Source: Thiomicrospira sp. (GTDB lineage: Bacteria; Pseudomonadota; Gammaproteobacteria; Thiomicrospirales; Thiomicrospiraceae). From it: a stretch of DNA of 45,378 bases. The notes under the pieces are model-generated. The model was not told the DNA's origin. It searched no databases and saw only the letters and a program-made list of their open reading frames with translations. The stretch spans positions 1 to 45,378 of the forward strand of contig JAUUDE010000002.1 of assembly GCA_030826915.1 (NCBI GenBank). The letters run 5' to 3'. This document shows, piece after piece, positions 9,000-18,204 of this stretch (positions within the stretch are counted from its first letter, which is position 1; every line of letters starts with the position of its first letter). The position numbers and the translations under genes are program-made.

Positions 9000-11639
9000 A
9001 TGCCTAACCGCCCCAGTATTCCAAACTTTATGCAATCTATTGAAGAGAAGCAATCTCCTACTCCTGAGCAGATAAAAATTGGACGTACCATATTAAATGA
9101 GTTCACCAATTATCAATTTGAGCAATTTGAGAATGGTGGTGCTGTAGCAGAGTTAATTAAAGAGCGCTCCGCCTTTATTGACCAGTTCTTAAAAATGATC
9201 TGGCAAAAATTAATTCCAGAAGACATTGCAACATTAATCGCAGTTGGTGGTTATGGTCGTGGTGAATTACATCCATATTCAGACATTGATTTACTTATCA
9301 TCTGCGAGCAAATAACTGATAATCAAGAACAGTTATCTACATTCATTACCTTTCTTTGGGATCTAGGTTTTGATGTGGGTTATGCTGTACGCACCATTCA
9401 AGACTGTAAACAAGCAGGTCTGGAAGATGTCTCAACCGCTACAAACCTACTTGAATCACGTTGGTTAACAGGTGATTACAGCCGTTTTGAAGAACTCCAA
9501 AAACTGTGGAGTAATCAAACCTCTTTCTGGGCAAGTAAAGACTTCTTCCAAGCCAAGTTTGATGAACAGGAAAACCGCCACCAACGTTTTAACGATACTA
9601 TTTATCAACTTGAGCCTAATATCAAAGAGAGCCCAGGCGGATTGCGTGATATTCAAACTATTTACTGGGTAGCTAAAAGACACTTTAACGCAAATTCAAT
9701 CAATGAACTTGTCCAACGAAATTTCTTAACAACAGAAGAATTTTTAGAGATTGAAGCGGCTTATAAATACCTCAACCGTATACGCTTTGCTTTACAGCAC
9801 AAAAAGAAACGTCGTGAAGATCGCCTACAATTTGACCTACAACAATCTATTGCCGAAAGTTTTGGCTATGAAGACAATGAAGATAAAATTGCGGTTGAAC
9901 AATTTATGAGCAGCTACTACCGTAATGTTCATAACGTTGTAAAATTAAATGAGATTTTGCTACAACACTTTCGTGAAGTTTTATTTGATGATGACAACAC
10001 GGTTACAAAACCAATCAATAACCATTTCAAAACCGTCAATGATTATTTAGACATCACACACCCCAAAGTATTTTTAAAAAATCCAACTGCTCTACTTGAA
10101 TCCTTCATTATTTTAGAGAGCCTACCTGATCTTAAAGGTCTGCGCTCCAATGCAATTCGCTCTATTCGTGACCACTTATACTTGATTGATGAGAACTTCC
10201 GTAATGACCCAATAAATAAAGCCTTATTTATGGAGATTTTCAGACAACCTAAAGGGGTAAATGCGGCGGTAAAACGTATGCACAAATACGGTGTTTTAAG
10301 CGAATATCTACCAGTATTTAAAAAAATCACTGGCTTAATGCAATTTAATATATTTCACGCCTATACAGTTGATGATCATACAATTTTAGTTATCAGAAAC
10401 TTACGTCGTTTCTTTGTAGATGAATTTACCTATGAATTCCCTACAGCGCACCAAATCGCCAAAAATCTATGCAAACCAGAAATTCTCTTTTTAGCTGGTC
10501 TGTTCCATGACATTGCTAAGGGCAGAAATGGCGCACATGAAATATTAGGCGCGGTTGATGCAACTGAATTTGCTCAAAAACATAACCTGTCTAAAAAAGA
10601 CGGCAAAATGATTAGCTGGTTAGTGCGGTACCACCTAGATTTTTCAAGTATTGCTCAGAAAAAAGATTTAAGCGATCCAGAGGTCATTCAATACTTTGCC
10701 AATCTGGTTGGTGACCAAGAGCATCTTGACTACCTTTATTTACTAACGGTAGCTGACGTCTGTTCTACCTCAGCAGATGTTTGGAATGACTGGAAAAACT
10801 CGCTATTTCTAGAGCTGTACAATGAGACTTCCAATGTACTTGCTACAAACGTTAACTCTCCTAAAGATAAAGAGAAAAAAGCACTACAAACCCAAGAAAA
10901 ATCACGAGAAATCCTTTCAAAACGAGGCATTCCATCTACTGAGTTTAAACAATTCTGGCAAAGTTTATCGAATAGTGAATTCTTTAGCCGACAAAACCCA
11001 AACGACGTTGCAAGAATTACCAAATTGCTTTACACATGCGATAAAAACAAAGAACACGTGTTTCTTCAAGAACAAACACAAAAAGGCGCATCTGAACTTG
11101 TTATTTACATGCCAGACCGAGATTATCTTTTTGCGCATATCGCGCATACTTTAGATTCACTAGGTACAGATGTTGTTGAAGCTAGAATTTTCAGCACGCT
11201 AGACAAAATGACACTGGTTATAATCTACTTCTTAGACCGTGAAAATCACGATTATATTGATGAATCTCGTCATGCTGAAATTATTGATAAGGTTAAATAC
11301 CAGTTAACCCAAGATGAAATTGAACCACTTGAAATGACGAATGTACTCAAAAATAGGCGTACACGTCATTTTGATACTCCAACAGAGATTATCTACAATC
11401 AAGTCAACGATTGCATGACTGAATTAACCATTAACACCAAAGACACCCCAGGCCTGCTCGCTCGCATTGGTTGCGCCCTTAAAACAGAAAATATTCGTTT
11501 GTATGATGCCAAAATTCATACCGTAGGCGAAAAAGCAGAAGATGTATTCTTAATAAGCCAAACAGACAACCTAGCTATAAAAAGCAAGGGAAAACAAAAG
11601 CAATTAACCGAAGCGTTAATTGAAATGATTGAACAATAG
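9000..11639 (+). CDS. glnD: GlnD, PII uridylyltransferase/uridylyl-removing enzyme
   Basis: GlnD senses glutamine and uridylylates or deuridylylates PII proteins, setting glutamine synthetase activity and nitrogen-regulated transcription. The 879-residue protein has the nucleotidyltransferase motif GGYGRGELHPYSDIDLL at about residues 82-98, the GlnD linker (SPGGLRDIQTIYW), an HD hydrolase motif LFHDIAKGRNGAHE near residue 500 and two C-terminal ACT domains (from about 700 and 805) that bind glutamine. The map-glnD neighbourhood is known from other gammaproteobacteria. No other nitrogen-regulation gene is nearby. Confidence 0.96.
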   Translation: MPNRPSIPNFMQSIEEKQSPTPEQIKIGRTILNEFTNYQFEQFENGGAVAELIKERSAFIDQFLKMIWQKLIPEDIATLIAVGGYGRGELHPYSDIDLLIICEQITDNQEQLSTFITFLWDLGFDVGYAVRTIQDCKQAGLEDVSTATNLLESRWLTGDYSRFEELQKLWSNQTSFWASKDFFQAKFDEQENRHQRFNDTIYQLEPNIKESPGGLRDIQTIYWVAKRHFNANSINELVQRNFLTTEEFLEIEAAYKYLNRIRFALQHKKKRREDRLQFDLQQSIAESFGYEDNEDKIAVEQFMSSYYRNVHNVVKLNEILLQHFREVLFDDDNTVTKPINNHFKTVNDYLDITHPKVFLKNPTALLESFIILESLPDLKGLRSNAIRSIRDHLYLIDENFRNDPINKALFMEIFRQPKGVNAAVKRMHKYGVLSEYLPVFKKITGLMQFNIFHAYTVDDHTILVIRNLRRFFVDEFTYEFPTAHQIAKNLCKPEILFLAGLFHDIAKGRNGAHEILGAVDATEFAQKHNLSKKDGKMISWLVRYHLDFSSIAQKKDLSDPEVIQYFANLVGDQEHLDYLYLLTVADVCSTSADVWNDWKNSLFLELYNETSNVLATNVNSPKDKEKKALQTQEKSREILSKRGIPSTEFKQFWQSLSNSEFFSRQNPNDVARITKLLYTCDKNKEHVFLQEQTQKGASELVIYMPDRDYLFAHIAHTLDSLGTDVVEARIFSTLDKMTLVIIYFLDRENHDYIDESRHAEIIDKVKYQLTQDEIEPLEMTNVLKNRRTRHFDTPTEIIYNQVNDCMTELTINTKDTPGLLARIGCALKTENIRLYDAKIHTVGEKAEDVFLISQTDNLAIKSKGKQKQLTEALIEMIEQ

Positions 11640-11713
11640 ACACAGAAAATTTACATAACATTTACTTGATTTCATTGGAGATAAAACAGATACCCTATGG
11701 AATCAATTCAGCT

Positions 11714-12097
11714 TTAACCCTGATACTCAAACAATTCGAAGGCATTATTATCTAAATCTTTGATAAAAAGTGCTTTTCTGCCTGATTTACTGCTTGTATA
11801 AGAGACATTCATACCTTCTAATTTATCTGCAAAAGTTTCAATAGAATCAACTCGTAACGCAAAATGAAAATCCCTTCCACCGTGCTCTGGACGAATCGTG
11901 TCAGTATTTGGATTATCCAACTGCATAATATGTAAACTTTGCCCTGCATGTAAATCAACCCAATAACCAGGAAAGTCAAGCTGCGGTCTTTTCAAGATAG
12001 AAACGCCTAGCAGAGATTGATAAAAAGCTAAAGTTGCATCCGCATCTTTGACAATAATACTCACATGATCCAAACCAATAACCTTAGCCACACACAC
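11714..12097 (-). CDS. VOC-superfamily protein (glyoxalase/dioxygenase fold)
   Basis: A 127-residue, single-module VOC protein. It has the paired beta-alpha-beta-beta-beta units, starting IGLDHVSIIVKDADATLAFY and DFHFALRVDSIETF. Probable metal ligands are His11, the His in DFHFALRV and the Glu in FELFEYQG. Many such proteins are lactoylglutathione-lyase-like or of unknown substrate. The substrate cannot be read from sequence, and no pathway partner adjoins it. It is convergent with glnD and divergent from the ArsC-like gene. Confidence 0.8.
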   Translation of the reverse strand: MCVAKVIGLDHVSIIVKDADATLAFYQSLLGVSILKRPQLDFPGYWVDLHAGQSLHIMQLDNPNTDTIRPEHGGRDFHFALRVDSIETFADKLEGMNVSYTSSKSGRKALFIKDLDNNAFELFEYQG

Positions 12098-12137
12098 CTC
12101 TTTTACAATTAAAACAGAACGAAGACAAACTAAAACT

Positions 12138-12158
12138 ATTATAGCAAAATGCTATAAT
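12138..12158. repeat. 21-bp inverted repeat ATTATAGC-N5-GCTATAAT
   Basis: A perfect 8-bp inverted repeat between two divergent genes. Each arm contains TATAAT or its complement, so it may hold back-to-back -10 elements or an operator. No good -35 hexamer is seen at 17 bp on either side. Confidence 0.45.
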
Positions 12159-12179
12159 CTCAAGAAAAATTCACATTTA

Positions 12180-12203
12180 AACGCCCTATTATTAGGGCGT
12201 TTT
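12180..12203 (+). terminator. Terminator-like hairpin between divergent genes
   Basis: Stem AACGCCCTA/TAGGGCGTT (12180-12188 and 12193-12201) with a TTAT loop and a short T-run on the plus side. Neither flanking gene reads into it from a normal 3' end: both start on either side of it. It may end a very short RNA or act as a leader structure for the downstream gene. Confidence 0.6.
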
Positions 12204-12287
12204 GGTATTAAGAAACAATACCAAACAAAACAAGTTAAGTTCAAAATAACAGATAATTGAACAAATTAAATAGAGTGAGAAATCAAT

Positions 12288-12629
12288 ATGATTATGTACG
12301 GCATTCCAAACTGCGATACCGTTAAAAAAGCACAAAAATTTTTAGAAGCTAATGAAATTGAATTTGAGTTTCATAACTTTAAAAAACAAGGCTTAAACCT
12401 AGAAACTGTACAAAAATGGCTCGAATCACAACCAATTGAAGTATTAGTCAATAAACGCAGTACGAGTTGGAAGAAACTAACAGATACTCAAAAAGAACAA
12501 TTACTTTCTGAAGAAGATTTAACGGTTTTGACTGAAATGCCAACCTTAATAAAACGCCCTGTACTTGAAACCGACGCTAAACTATTGGTTGGATTTAAAG
12601 CAGATGAATATCAACAAATTCTCTCATAA
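12288..12629 (+). CDS. Spx/MgsR/YffB-type ArsC-family protein
   Basis: A 113-residue thioredoxin-fold protein of the ArsC/Spx family. The N-terminal YGIPNCDTVKKA carries the lone redox Cys at residue 9, and the C-terminal TLIKRPVLE is the family's conserved Arg-Pro segment. The single N-terminal Cys and placement just before dapE match the YffB-type subgroup, which lies next to dapE in E. coli and many relatives. True arsenate reduction is not implied. Start at the ATG at 12288; a second ATG two codons later is possible. Confidence 0.85.
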   Translation: MIMYGIPNCDTVKKAQKFLEANEIEFEFHNFKKQGLNLETVQKWLESQPIEVLVNKRSTSWKKLTDTQKEQLLSEEDLTVLTEMPTLIKRPVLETDAKLLVGFKADEYQQILS

Positions 12630-12751
12630 GTCTTTACTTTCTAATCTAAGACTAAGAAAGCGTATTTAGAGTGTAAATAAACCATTTATCGCTTCTCAAA
12701 AAGGTCTTAAAGCCCTAAAATAGCTCATCAAAATTCAAAAAAGACGCTACC

Positions 12752-13885
12752 ATGACTGAAACCATTCAACTTGCCCAACAACTTATTCAAATTGATTCTG
12801 TAACTCCTAATGACAAAGGTTGTCAGAAGATGATTGCAGACTACCTAAAGCCAATGGATTTCAAAATAGAAAACATGAAATTTGGCGAAGTAGATAATAT
12901 TTGGGCTCGCAGAGGCACCGAATCACCTTGCTTGGTTTTTGCTGGCCATACCGATGTCGTACCTACGGGCCCAGAATCAGCTTGGACACATCCTCCATTC
13001 TCCGCACATATTGATGGTGATATGATGTTTGGACGTGGTACGGCTGACATGAAAAGCTCCATTGCTTGTTTTATGGCTGCGAGTAAACGTTTTGTCTCTG
13101 AGTACCCTCATCACAAAGGCTCTATTGCTTACTTAATTACCAGCGACGAAGAAGGCCCTGCTATTGATGGAACAGTCAAAGTTATAGAAACGTTAGAAGC
13201 TCGTAATGAAAAATTTGAATACTGTTTAGTTGGAGAACCCTCAAGTTCTAATAAATTAGCTGATTCAATTAAAAATGGGCGTCGTGGTTCTTTAAGCGGC
13301 ACTTTAACAGTTAAAGGTGTTCAAGGGCATATAGCCTACCCACAACTTGCAGACAACCCAATTCACAATATGGCTCCTGCACTTGAACAACTTGTGCAAG
13401 TGCAATGGGATCACGGAAATGAGTACTTCCCTCCTACGTCATTCCAAATTTCCAATATTAATTCTGGAACAGGTGCAACCAATATCATCCCAGGAGAAGC
13501 TGTGATTCAGTTCAACTTCCGTTTTTCAACTGAACACACAGCAGAGTCCTTACAAGAAAGTGTGCATGCAATTCTTGATCATCACAACCTAGAGTACACT
13601 CTGGACTGGAATCTATCAGGCCTGCCTTTTATTACACCAGCTGAAGGCGAGCTTATTCAAGCCGTTCAAGATGCCTCACAAACTATTTTAGGTTACAAAC
13701 CAGAACTCTCTACTGCGGGGGGAACTTCTGACGGTCGCTTTATTGCTCCAACGGGCGCACAAGTTATTGAACTAGGCCCTATAAACGCAACCATACATAA
13801 AATTGACGAGCAAGTCAGTGTGAGTGATTTAAACAAGTTAACTGATATTTATTATCAAACAATGGTTAACTTACTGGCAAACTAA
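12752..13885 (+). CDS. dapE: DapE, succinyl-diaminopimelate desuccinylase
   Basis: DapE hydrolyses N-succinyl-L,L-diaminopimelate in the lysine/meso-DAP pathway that feeds peptidoglycan. The di-zinc M20 peptidase motifs are visible: FAGHTDVVPTGP (about residue 63-74), GRGTADMKSS, the catalytic SDEEGPA, GEPSSSN and the C-terminal GGTSDGRFIA and HKIDEQVS. The 377-residue length is typical. It follows the ArsC-like gene by 122 bp on the same strand. Confidence 0.97.
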   Translation: MTETIQLAQQLIQIDSVTPNDKGCQKMIADYLKPMDFKIENMKFGEVDNIWARRGTESPCLVFAGHTDVVPTGPESAWTHPPFSAHIDGDMMFGRGTADMKSSIACFMAASKRFVSEYPHHKGSIAYLITSDEEGPAIDGTVKVIETLEARNEKFEYCLVGEPSSSNKLADSIKNGRRGSLSGTLTVKGVQGHIAYPQLADNPIHNMAPALEQLVQVQWDHGNEYFPPTSFQISNINSGTGATNIIPGEAVIQFNFRFSTEHTAESLQESVHAILDHHNLEYTLDWNLSGLPFITPAEGELIQAVQDASQTILGYKPELSTAGGTSDGRFIAPTGAQVIELGPINATIHKIDEQVSVSDLNKLTDIYYQTMVNLLAN

Positions 13886-13928
13886 GAATAATATTTATTT
13901 ACCCAGACAAGATTAAATTGAGAAATAA

Positions 13929-14168
13929 ATGACCGAGACTGAAATTCCAACATGGCTACAATTTACACTTATTGCCCTACAACTCATGGCATTTGCTGTG
14001 TTTGTTTATTTTGTATGGCCTTTGGTAAAAAAAGAAAAGTGGAAAACCAAGTTTTACGATAATAAAACCGCCCGCTCTATCATTATCGTATTCATTCTTA
14101 TCTTTATTTTTGTTTGGGGGTTAGGCGCTTTTTTTGATGCATTCTTCCCTGTTGAAGTTCTTCGTTAA
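13929..14168 (+). CDS. Small two-helix membrane protein, function unknown
   Basis: A 79-residue protein with two clear hydrophobic helices (about residues 10-31 and 48-70) joined by a basic loop (KKEKWKTKFYDNK). It starts 43 bases after dapE on the same strand with AGAAAT before the ATG, and is probably co-transcribed with it. I do not recognise the family. Coding is supported by hydrophobic periodicity and by its tight fit after dapE rather than by a named domain. Confidence 0.6.
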   Translation: MTETEIPTWLQFTLIALQLMAFAVFVYFVWPLVKKEKWKTKFYDNKTARSIIIVFILIFIFVWGLGAFFDAFFPVEVLR

Positions 14169-14356
14169 TAGCTATTCAGAGTCTACTATTTAACTTATTA
14201 AATTAACATTCTGTTTACATTCAAAATTGTCCAATATCAATAAAGCACTATTAGTTAGAAAAAATTAACCATCATCATCCATAACATCAATAAGCATCGC
14301 TATAAACTAAACCTAGTGTATTCGTTAAATTTACTTAAGTTAATTAGGCATGCCTT

Positions 14357-14820
14357 ATGAACATAGCCAAAACCATTTCTGAAACCATTCTAGGTCAAGA
14401 TATATCTGCAAAAGAGTGCGAATTTTAGCCAGTGCAGTCACTCAACGTTCTCTTAAATAAGGAGAGATTCTATTTGATAAAGGCACAAATGATGAAACTT
14501 TATACCTATTAATTTCCGGAAAATTAGAAATAGTTAAAGTCTTATCTAGTGATAAAACCATCAAAATTGACACTTTAAAAGAAGGTACTATGACCGGTAA
14601 GTTAAGCTTTATTGATGGCAACACTCATACAATGCGTTTAGTTGCTAAAAAGGACAGTAAAGTCTTAATGCTACACAAAAATGCATTTGAAGAACTGGTT
14701 GAAAAAGAACCTATGTTAACCTACCATATAAAGCGTTCAATATTGCGTTACTCGCACACAATGCAACGTAAAATCAATGCTAAATATTTAGAAATGCACC
14801 GTATGGTTCAAAACCAATAA
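14357..14820 (+). pseudogene. Cyclic-nucleotide-binding-domain protein, frameshifted and stopped
   Basis: Joining two frames rebuilds a protein of about 154 residues. It begins MNIAKTISETILGQDISAK in the ATG frame at 14357. That frame ends at a TAG after GCGAATTT, and the coding sense continues one frame over as LASAVTQRSLK, a TAA at 14458-14460, then GEILFDKGTNDETLYLLISG. The last segment is the start of a CRP-like cyclic-nucleotide-binding fold, and IDGNTHTMRLVAKKDSKVL follows. So one indel near 14420 and one nonsense codon break the gene. No DNA-binding domain follows, so even the intact form would be a stand-alone sensor. The fragment from 14461 is otherwise intact. Confidence 0.75.
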
Positions 14821-14859
14821 ACTGCACAGTATTAGAGTAGAGCCACTTTTCATTAAATA

Positions 14860-14886
14860 AAAAGGAGGCATTCGCCTCCTTTTTTT
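14860..14886. terminator. Bidirectional terminator
   Basis: Stem AAAAGGAGGC/GCCTCCTTTT (14860-14869 and 14874-14883) with an ATTC loop. T-runs follow in both directions, serving the convergent cNMP-domain pseudogene and the symporter gene. Confidence 0.9.
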
Positions 14887-14903
14887 ACTGCCACAAAATC
14901 ACC

Positions 14904-16340
14904 TTAACTTTTGTCTCGTTTTGCATTCCAAACATAGATTGCATAGAGTGCGAAGGTTATCAAAACCATCGTCACCACAGCATCATCTGCTACCAAGTTT
15001 GTTGAAAACACTACCATAACAGCAATGGGTGCAATCCACTTTAAAACAAAAATAAACACACTCATTAAGTTACCGGATAAAGGAATTTCCTGACTTCGTA
15101 CATCGTCTTTCAAAATCCATGCAACAAATACTGCCATTAACAGACCACCTAAAGGCAACATAATATTAGCTGTAATGTAATCAACAGAATCAAAGAAAGT
15201 ACGTTCTCCCAAGAAGTGTAAATCTGACCATTCGTTAAATGACAACACCGTGCCAATACCAATCGTCCAGATAATAAAGCCTAAAATCCAGGCGGCTTTA
15301 ACACGCTTAATCCCCCAGTTTTGATCAAACCAACTTACCGCAGGCTCAATCAATGAAATGGCCGAACTAAGTGCGGCCATAACAACCAAAGCAAAGAATA
15401 AAGTCCCAAAAAACCAGCCTCCTGCCATTTCACCAAATGCTACCGGCAGGGTTTGAAACAATAAGCCTGGACCTGAACCTGCTTCTAAGCCATTTGCAAA
15501 TACAATGGAAAAAATAACCAGGCCTGCTAAAAGTGCCACAATTGTATCGGCAAACGCAATCCAAAGCCCTGCTTTTACAATCGAGTATTCTTTAGAAAGG
15601 TATGAACCATAAACCATCATGGTTCCAAGCCCAATACTTAAAGTAAAAAACGCATGCCCCATAGCTGTTAATACCGCTTGCCAAGTCAGTTTAGAAAAGT
15701 CTGGCGCAAATAAGAAATTAAGGCTTTGCGTAAAAGCACCCGTTGTCGTTGCATAACCTAGCAAAACCAAAAGAATCAATAACAGACCAGGCATCATAAA
15801 AGTAATGGCTTTCTCAATACCACTTTTAATGCCTTTAGCCACCACAATCACAGTAAACAATGTCACTACAGTGTGCCAAAAAATAAGTTCGTAAGGGTTT
15901 GCTAACAGGCCACTAAAGTGTTCTCCCACGGCATTTGCATCAATACCAATAAAAACACCTTTTAAACTGTCTACAAAATAGGACACCGCCCAACCTGCAA
16001 TAACGGTATAAAACGACAAAATTAATGCTCCGGCTAAAACGCCATTCAGTCCAAGCAATCCCCACAAACGACTGCCGCCATTCTCACGCGCTACATTAGC
16101 CATAGCCTGCACTGGGTTTGCCTTACCTGCACGCCCTAATGCTAATTCAGAAAGCAGTACAGGAATACCAATTAACAACACACACCCTAAATAAACCAAA
16201 ACAAAAGCGCCACCGCCATTTTCACCAGTAATATAAGGAAATTTCCAAAGATTCCCTAACCCAACTGCTGAACCAACCGCTGCCATAATAAAAACAGTTT
16301 GAGATGACCAAGAATCTTTAGAAAGTTGTAACTGACTCAT
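14904..16340 (-). CDS. NSS/SNF-family sodium-dependent transporter
   Basis: A 478-residue, highly hydrophobic protein of the neurotransmitter:sodium symporter family, which imports amino acids or related amines with Na+. TM1 carries the family signature GSAVGLGNLWKFPY with the unwound substrate and sodium site, followed by GGGAFVLVYL. The remainder gives roughly eleven to twelve membrane helices of the LeuT fold. The substrate cannot be told from sequence; bacterial members often carry tryptophan, tyrosine or alanine. The gene stands alone, divergent from murB. Confidence 0.92.
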   Translation of the reverse strand: MSQLQLSKDSWSSQTVFIMAAVGSAVGLGNLWKFPYITGENGGGAFVLVYLGCVLLIGIPVLLSELALGRAGKANPVQAMANVARENGGSRLWGLLGLNGVLAGALILSFYTVIAGWAVSYFVDSLKGVFIGIDANAVGEHFSGLLANPYELIFWHTVVTLFTVIVVAKGIKSGIEKAITFMMPGLLLILLVLLGYATTTGAFTQSLNFLFAPDFSKLTWQAVLTAMGHAFFTLSIGLGTMMVYGSYLSKEYSIVKAGLWIAFADTIVALLAGLVIFSIVFANGLEAGSGPGLLFQTLPVAFGEMAGGWFFGTLFFALVVMAALSSAISLIEPAVSWFDQNWGIKRVKAAWILGFIIWTIGIGTVLSFNEWSDLHFLGERTFFDSVDYITANIMLPLGGLLMAVFVAWILKDDVRSQEIPLSGNLMSVFIFVLKWIAPIAVMVVFSTNLVADDAVVTMVLITFALYAIYVWNAKRDKS

Positions 16341-16393
16341 GTATCTTCCTTTATAATAATCATTATTTGAATCTCATTATACACAAGACTGAT

Positions 16394-17416
16394 ATGCATA
16401 TTCAGGCCAACCATTCTCTACAGCCCTACAATACATTTAACATTGATGTTAAGAGCCAATACTATATAGAAATCAATAAACAAAGCGATATTCTTACCTT
16501 AAGAAGTGATCTTAAAATTGCCTCTTTACCTTGGCGAATTATTGGTGACGGCAGTAATATTCTATTTACCCATGACTTGGAAGGCGTAACCGTACGCTGT
16601 ACCTACGACAAAATAAAAGTGGTAAAAGAAGACAATGAGAATGTCTGGATTTCTGTGGGTGCGGGAATGAAATGGCATGACCTTGTCACTTATACCGTAG
16701 AGAATAATTGGTGGGGCTTAGAGAATTTAGCCTTAATTCCTGGAACAGTTGGTGCCGCTCCTGTACAAAACATTGGTGCCTATGGTTCCGAAGCTCGAGA
16801 TACCATTACCAGAGTACAAACTCTAAATATCTATGATGGTCAACGCATTGAGTTTAGAAATGCTGAGTGCAACTTTGGCTATAGAACCAGCCTGTTCAAA
16901 CAAGAATTTGTTAATAAACTTCTTGTTCACCGTGTTACTTTTAGACTACGAAAACTGCAGTACGGTAACGCCAACTTAGTTTATGAACCTCTAAAACTCG
17001 CCTTGCAAGATATTCCAAAACCAGAATACACACCTAAAATGGTGTACGACGCTGTTATTGACATTCGTCAGAAAAAACTACCAGATCCAAAACGTCAAGG
17101 TAATGCAGGTAGTTTCTTTAAGAATCCAATTATAGATGTTGATTATTTTGAGACACTAAAAAAAGAGTATCCCGATATTCCTCACCACAAAACCTTAGAG
17201 GGTCAATACAAAATTCCAGCCGCTTGGTTAATTGAAAATACAGGCTGGAAAGGTCGTTCCCATGGAAAGTCTGCTGTTTCTGCTAAACATGCGCTGGTAT
17301 TAGTCAATTTAGGAGGGGCAAAAGGTACTGATATAGAAGAGTTATACCAACTGGTGCAAGAAGATGTAAATCATAAATTTGGTATTTATTTAGAACCTGA
17401 AGTTATTGTTTTATAG
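16394..17416 (+). CDS. murB: MurB, UDP-N-acetylenolpyruvoylglucosamine reductase
   Basis: MurB reduces the enolpyruvyl group to give UDP-MurNAc in peptidoglycan precursor synthesis, using FAD and NADPH. The FAD-domain motif ASLPWRIIGDGSNILF, the GLENLALIPGTVGAAPVQNIGAYG region with the Tyr of the active site, the catalytic GNAGSFFKNP and C-terminal GGAKGTDIEELY are present. The ATG at 16394 gives 340 residues and the E. coli-like N-terminus (NHSLQPYNTF). An in-frame TTG at 16367 is less likely. Confidence 0.96.
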   Translation: MHIQANHSLQPYNTFNIDVKSQYYIEINKQSDILTLRSDLKIASLPWRIIGDGSNILFTHDLEGVTVRCTYDKIKVVKEDNENVWISVGAGMKWHDLVTYTVENNWWGLENLALIPGTVGAAPVQNIGAYGSEARDTITRVQTLNIYDGQRIEFRNAECNFGYRTSLFKQEFVNKLLVHRVTFRLRKLQYGNANLVYEPLKLALQDIPKPEYTPKMVYDAVIDIRQKKLPDPKRQGNAGSFFKNPIIDVDYFETLKKEYPDIPHHKTLEGQYKIPAAWLIENTGWKGRSHGKSAVSAKHALVLVNLGGAKGTDIEELYQLVQEDVNHKFGIYLEPEVIVL

Positions 17417-17507
17417 AGCTCAATAAAGGTTTTAATAAAAATTCTTACAAACCTTTTTTTATCTCTCAAAATTTTGCCAAGCTCTCACCCCTTATCAAGG
17501 AAAGCAT

Positions 17508-18125
17508 ATGCAAGCTAAAATGAAATATTTCGTCCTTTTATTGGCAATCAGCCTTTACCTACCAAATGCATTCGCATGGCAAGAAGCAGAAACAGATGAA
17601 GATTCACCGGTTAAAGTCTGGACACAAACCGTAGAGAACTCGAATTTTAAAGCGTTTAGAGGTCAAGTCAAAATTAACGCGGCTTTAACCAAAATACTCG
17701 ATGTTATTCGTGACACTGCCAACATTCCTAAATGGTATCACAACACGATAGAAGCAAAAAAACTGAACGTCATTAATGAAAAACAATCCTTAAGCTACAC
17801 CGTTACTTCTGCACCCTGGCCTGTTACAAACCGAGATTCTGTTACGCTCGTCACCCTTAAACCACAAGAAAATGGTAAATATATTATTGAATTAAGCGCT
17901 CGACCAAACAAATATCCATTGCAAGAAAATCGAATTCGAATTCCAAAGCTAGAAGGTTTTTGGAAATTAGTGCCAATCAAAGAGAATGAAACAGAAGTAA
18001 CTCTGCAAATAGCCGCTGAACCTGGCGGAGAAATACCAAGCTGGCTTGCCAACTCGATGGTCATAGATATGCCCTTTTACAGTTTAAGCAACCTTAAAGA
18101 ACGAGTGGAAAGTAGCACGAAATAG
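17508..18125 (+). CDS. Secreted START-domain (lipid-transfer-like) protein
   Basis: A 205-residue protein with a cleavable signal peptide (hydrophobic YFVLLLAISLYLP, cut after AFA). A START/SRPBCC-like domain follows, seen in GQVKINAALTKILDVIRDTANIPKW, then SAPWPVTNRDSVTL and GFWKLVPIKENETEVTLQ. START proteins bind lipids or other hydrophobic ligands in a deep cavity. A periplasmic location suggests envelope lipid binding, but the ligand is unknown. It lies 91 bases after murB and is followed by a bidirectional terminator. Confidence 0.8.
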   Translation: MQAKMKYFVLLLAISLYLPNAFAWQEAETDEDSPVKVWTQTVENSNFKAFRGQVKINAALTKILDVIRDTANIPKWYHNTIEAKKLNVINEKQSLSYTVTSAPWPVTNRDSVTLVTLKPQENGKYIIELSARPNKYPLQENRIRIPKLEGFWKLVPIKENETEVTLQIAAEPGGEIPSWLANSMVIDMPFYSLSNLKERVESSTK

Positions 18126-18154
18126 CGAATAAAAGTTAGTGAACTCACAAACAA

Positions 18155-18178
18155 AAAACCACCAGGCCTGGTGGTTTT
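18155..18178. terminator. 24-bp perfect palindrome terminator containing CAGGCCTG
   Basis: AAAACCACCAGG and its exact complement meet without a spacer, ending in TTTT on both strands. It separates the convergent START and mscS genes. Its core is one of the twenty CAGGCCTG copies of this window. Confidence 0.85.
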
Positions 18179-18204
18179 AAGTAAGACTTACAAGAACAAC
18201 AAAA

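Noticed and set aside
10822-11154. 110-residue plus-strand frame inside glnD
   Set aside because: It is the +1 shadow of the glnD coding sequence, which is intact across it.
12630-12751. Near-palindrome TTTCTAATCTAAGACTAAGAAA before dapE
   Set aside because: The pairing is interrupted at several positions, without a T-run or conserved motif.
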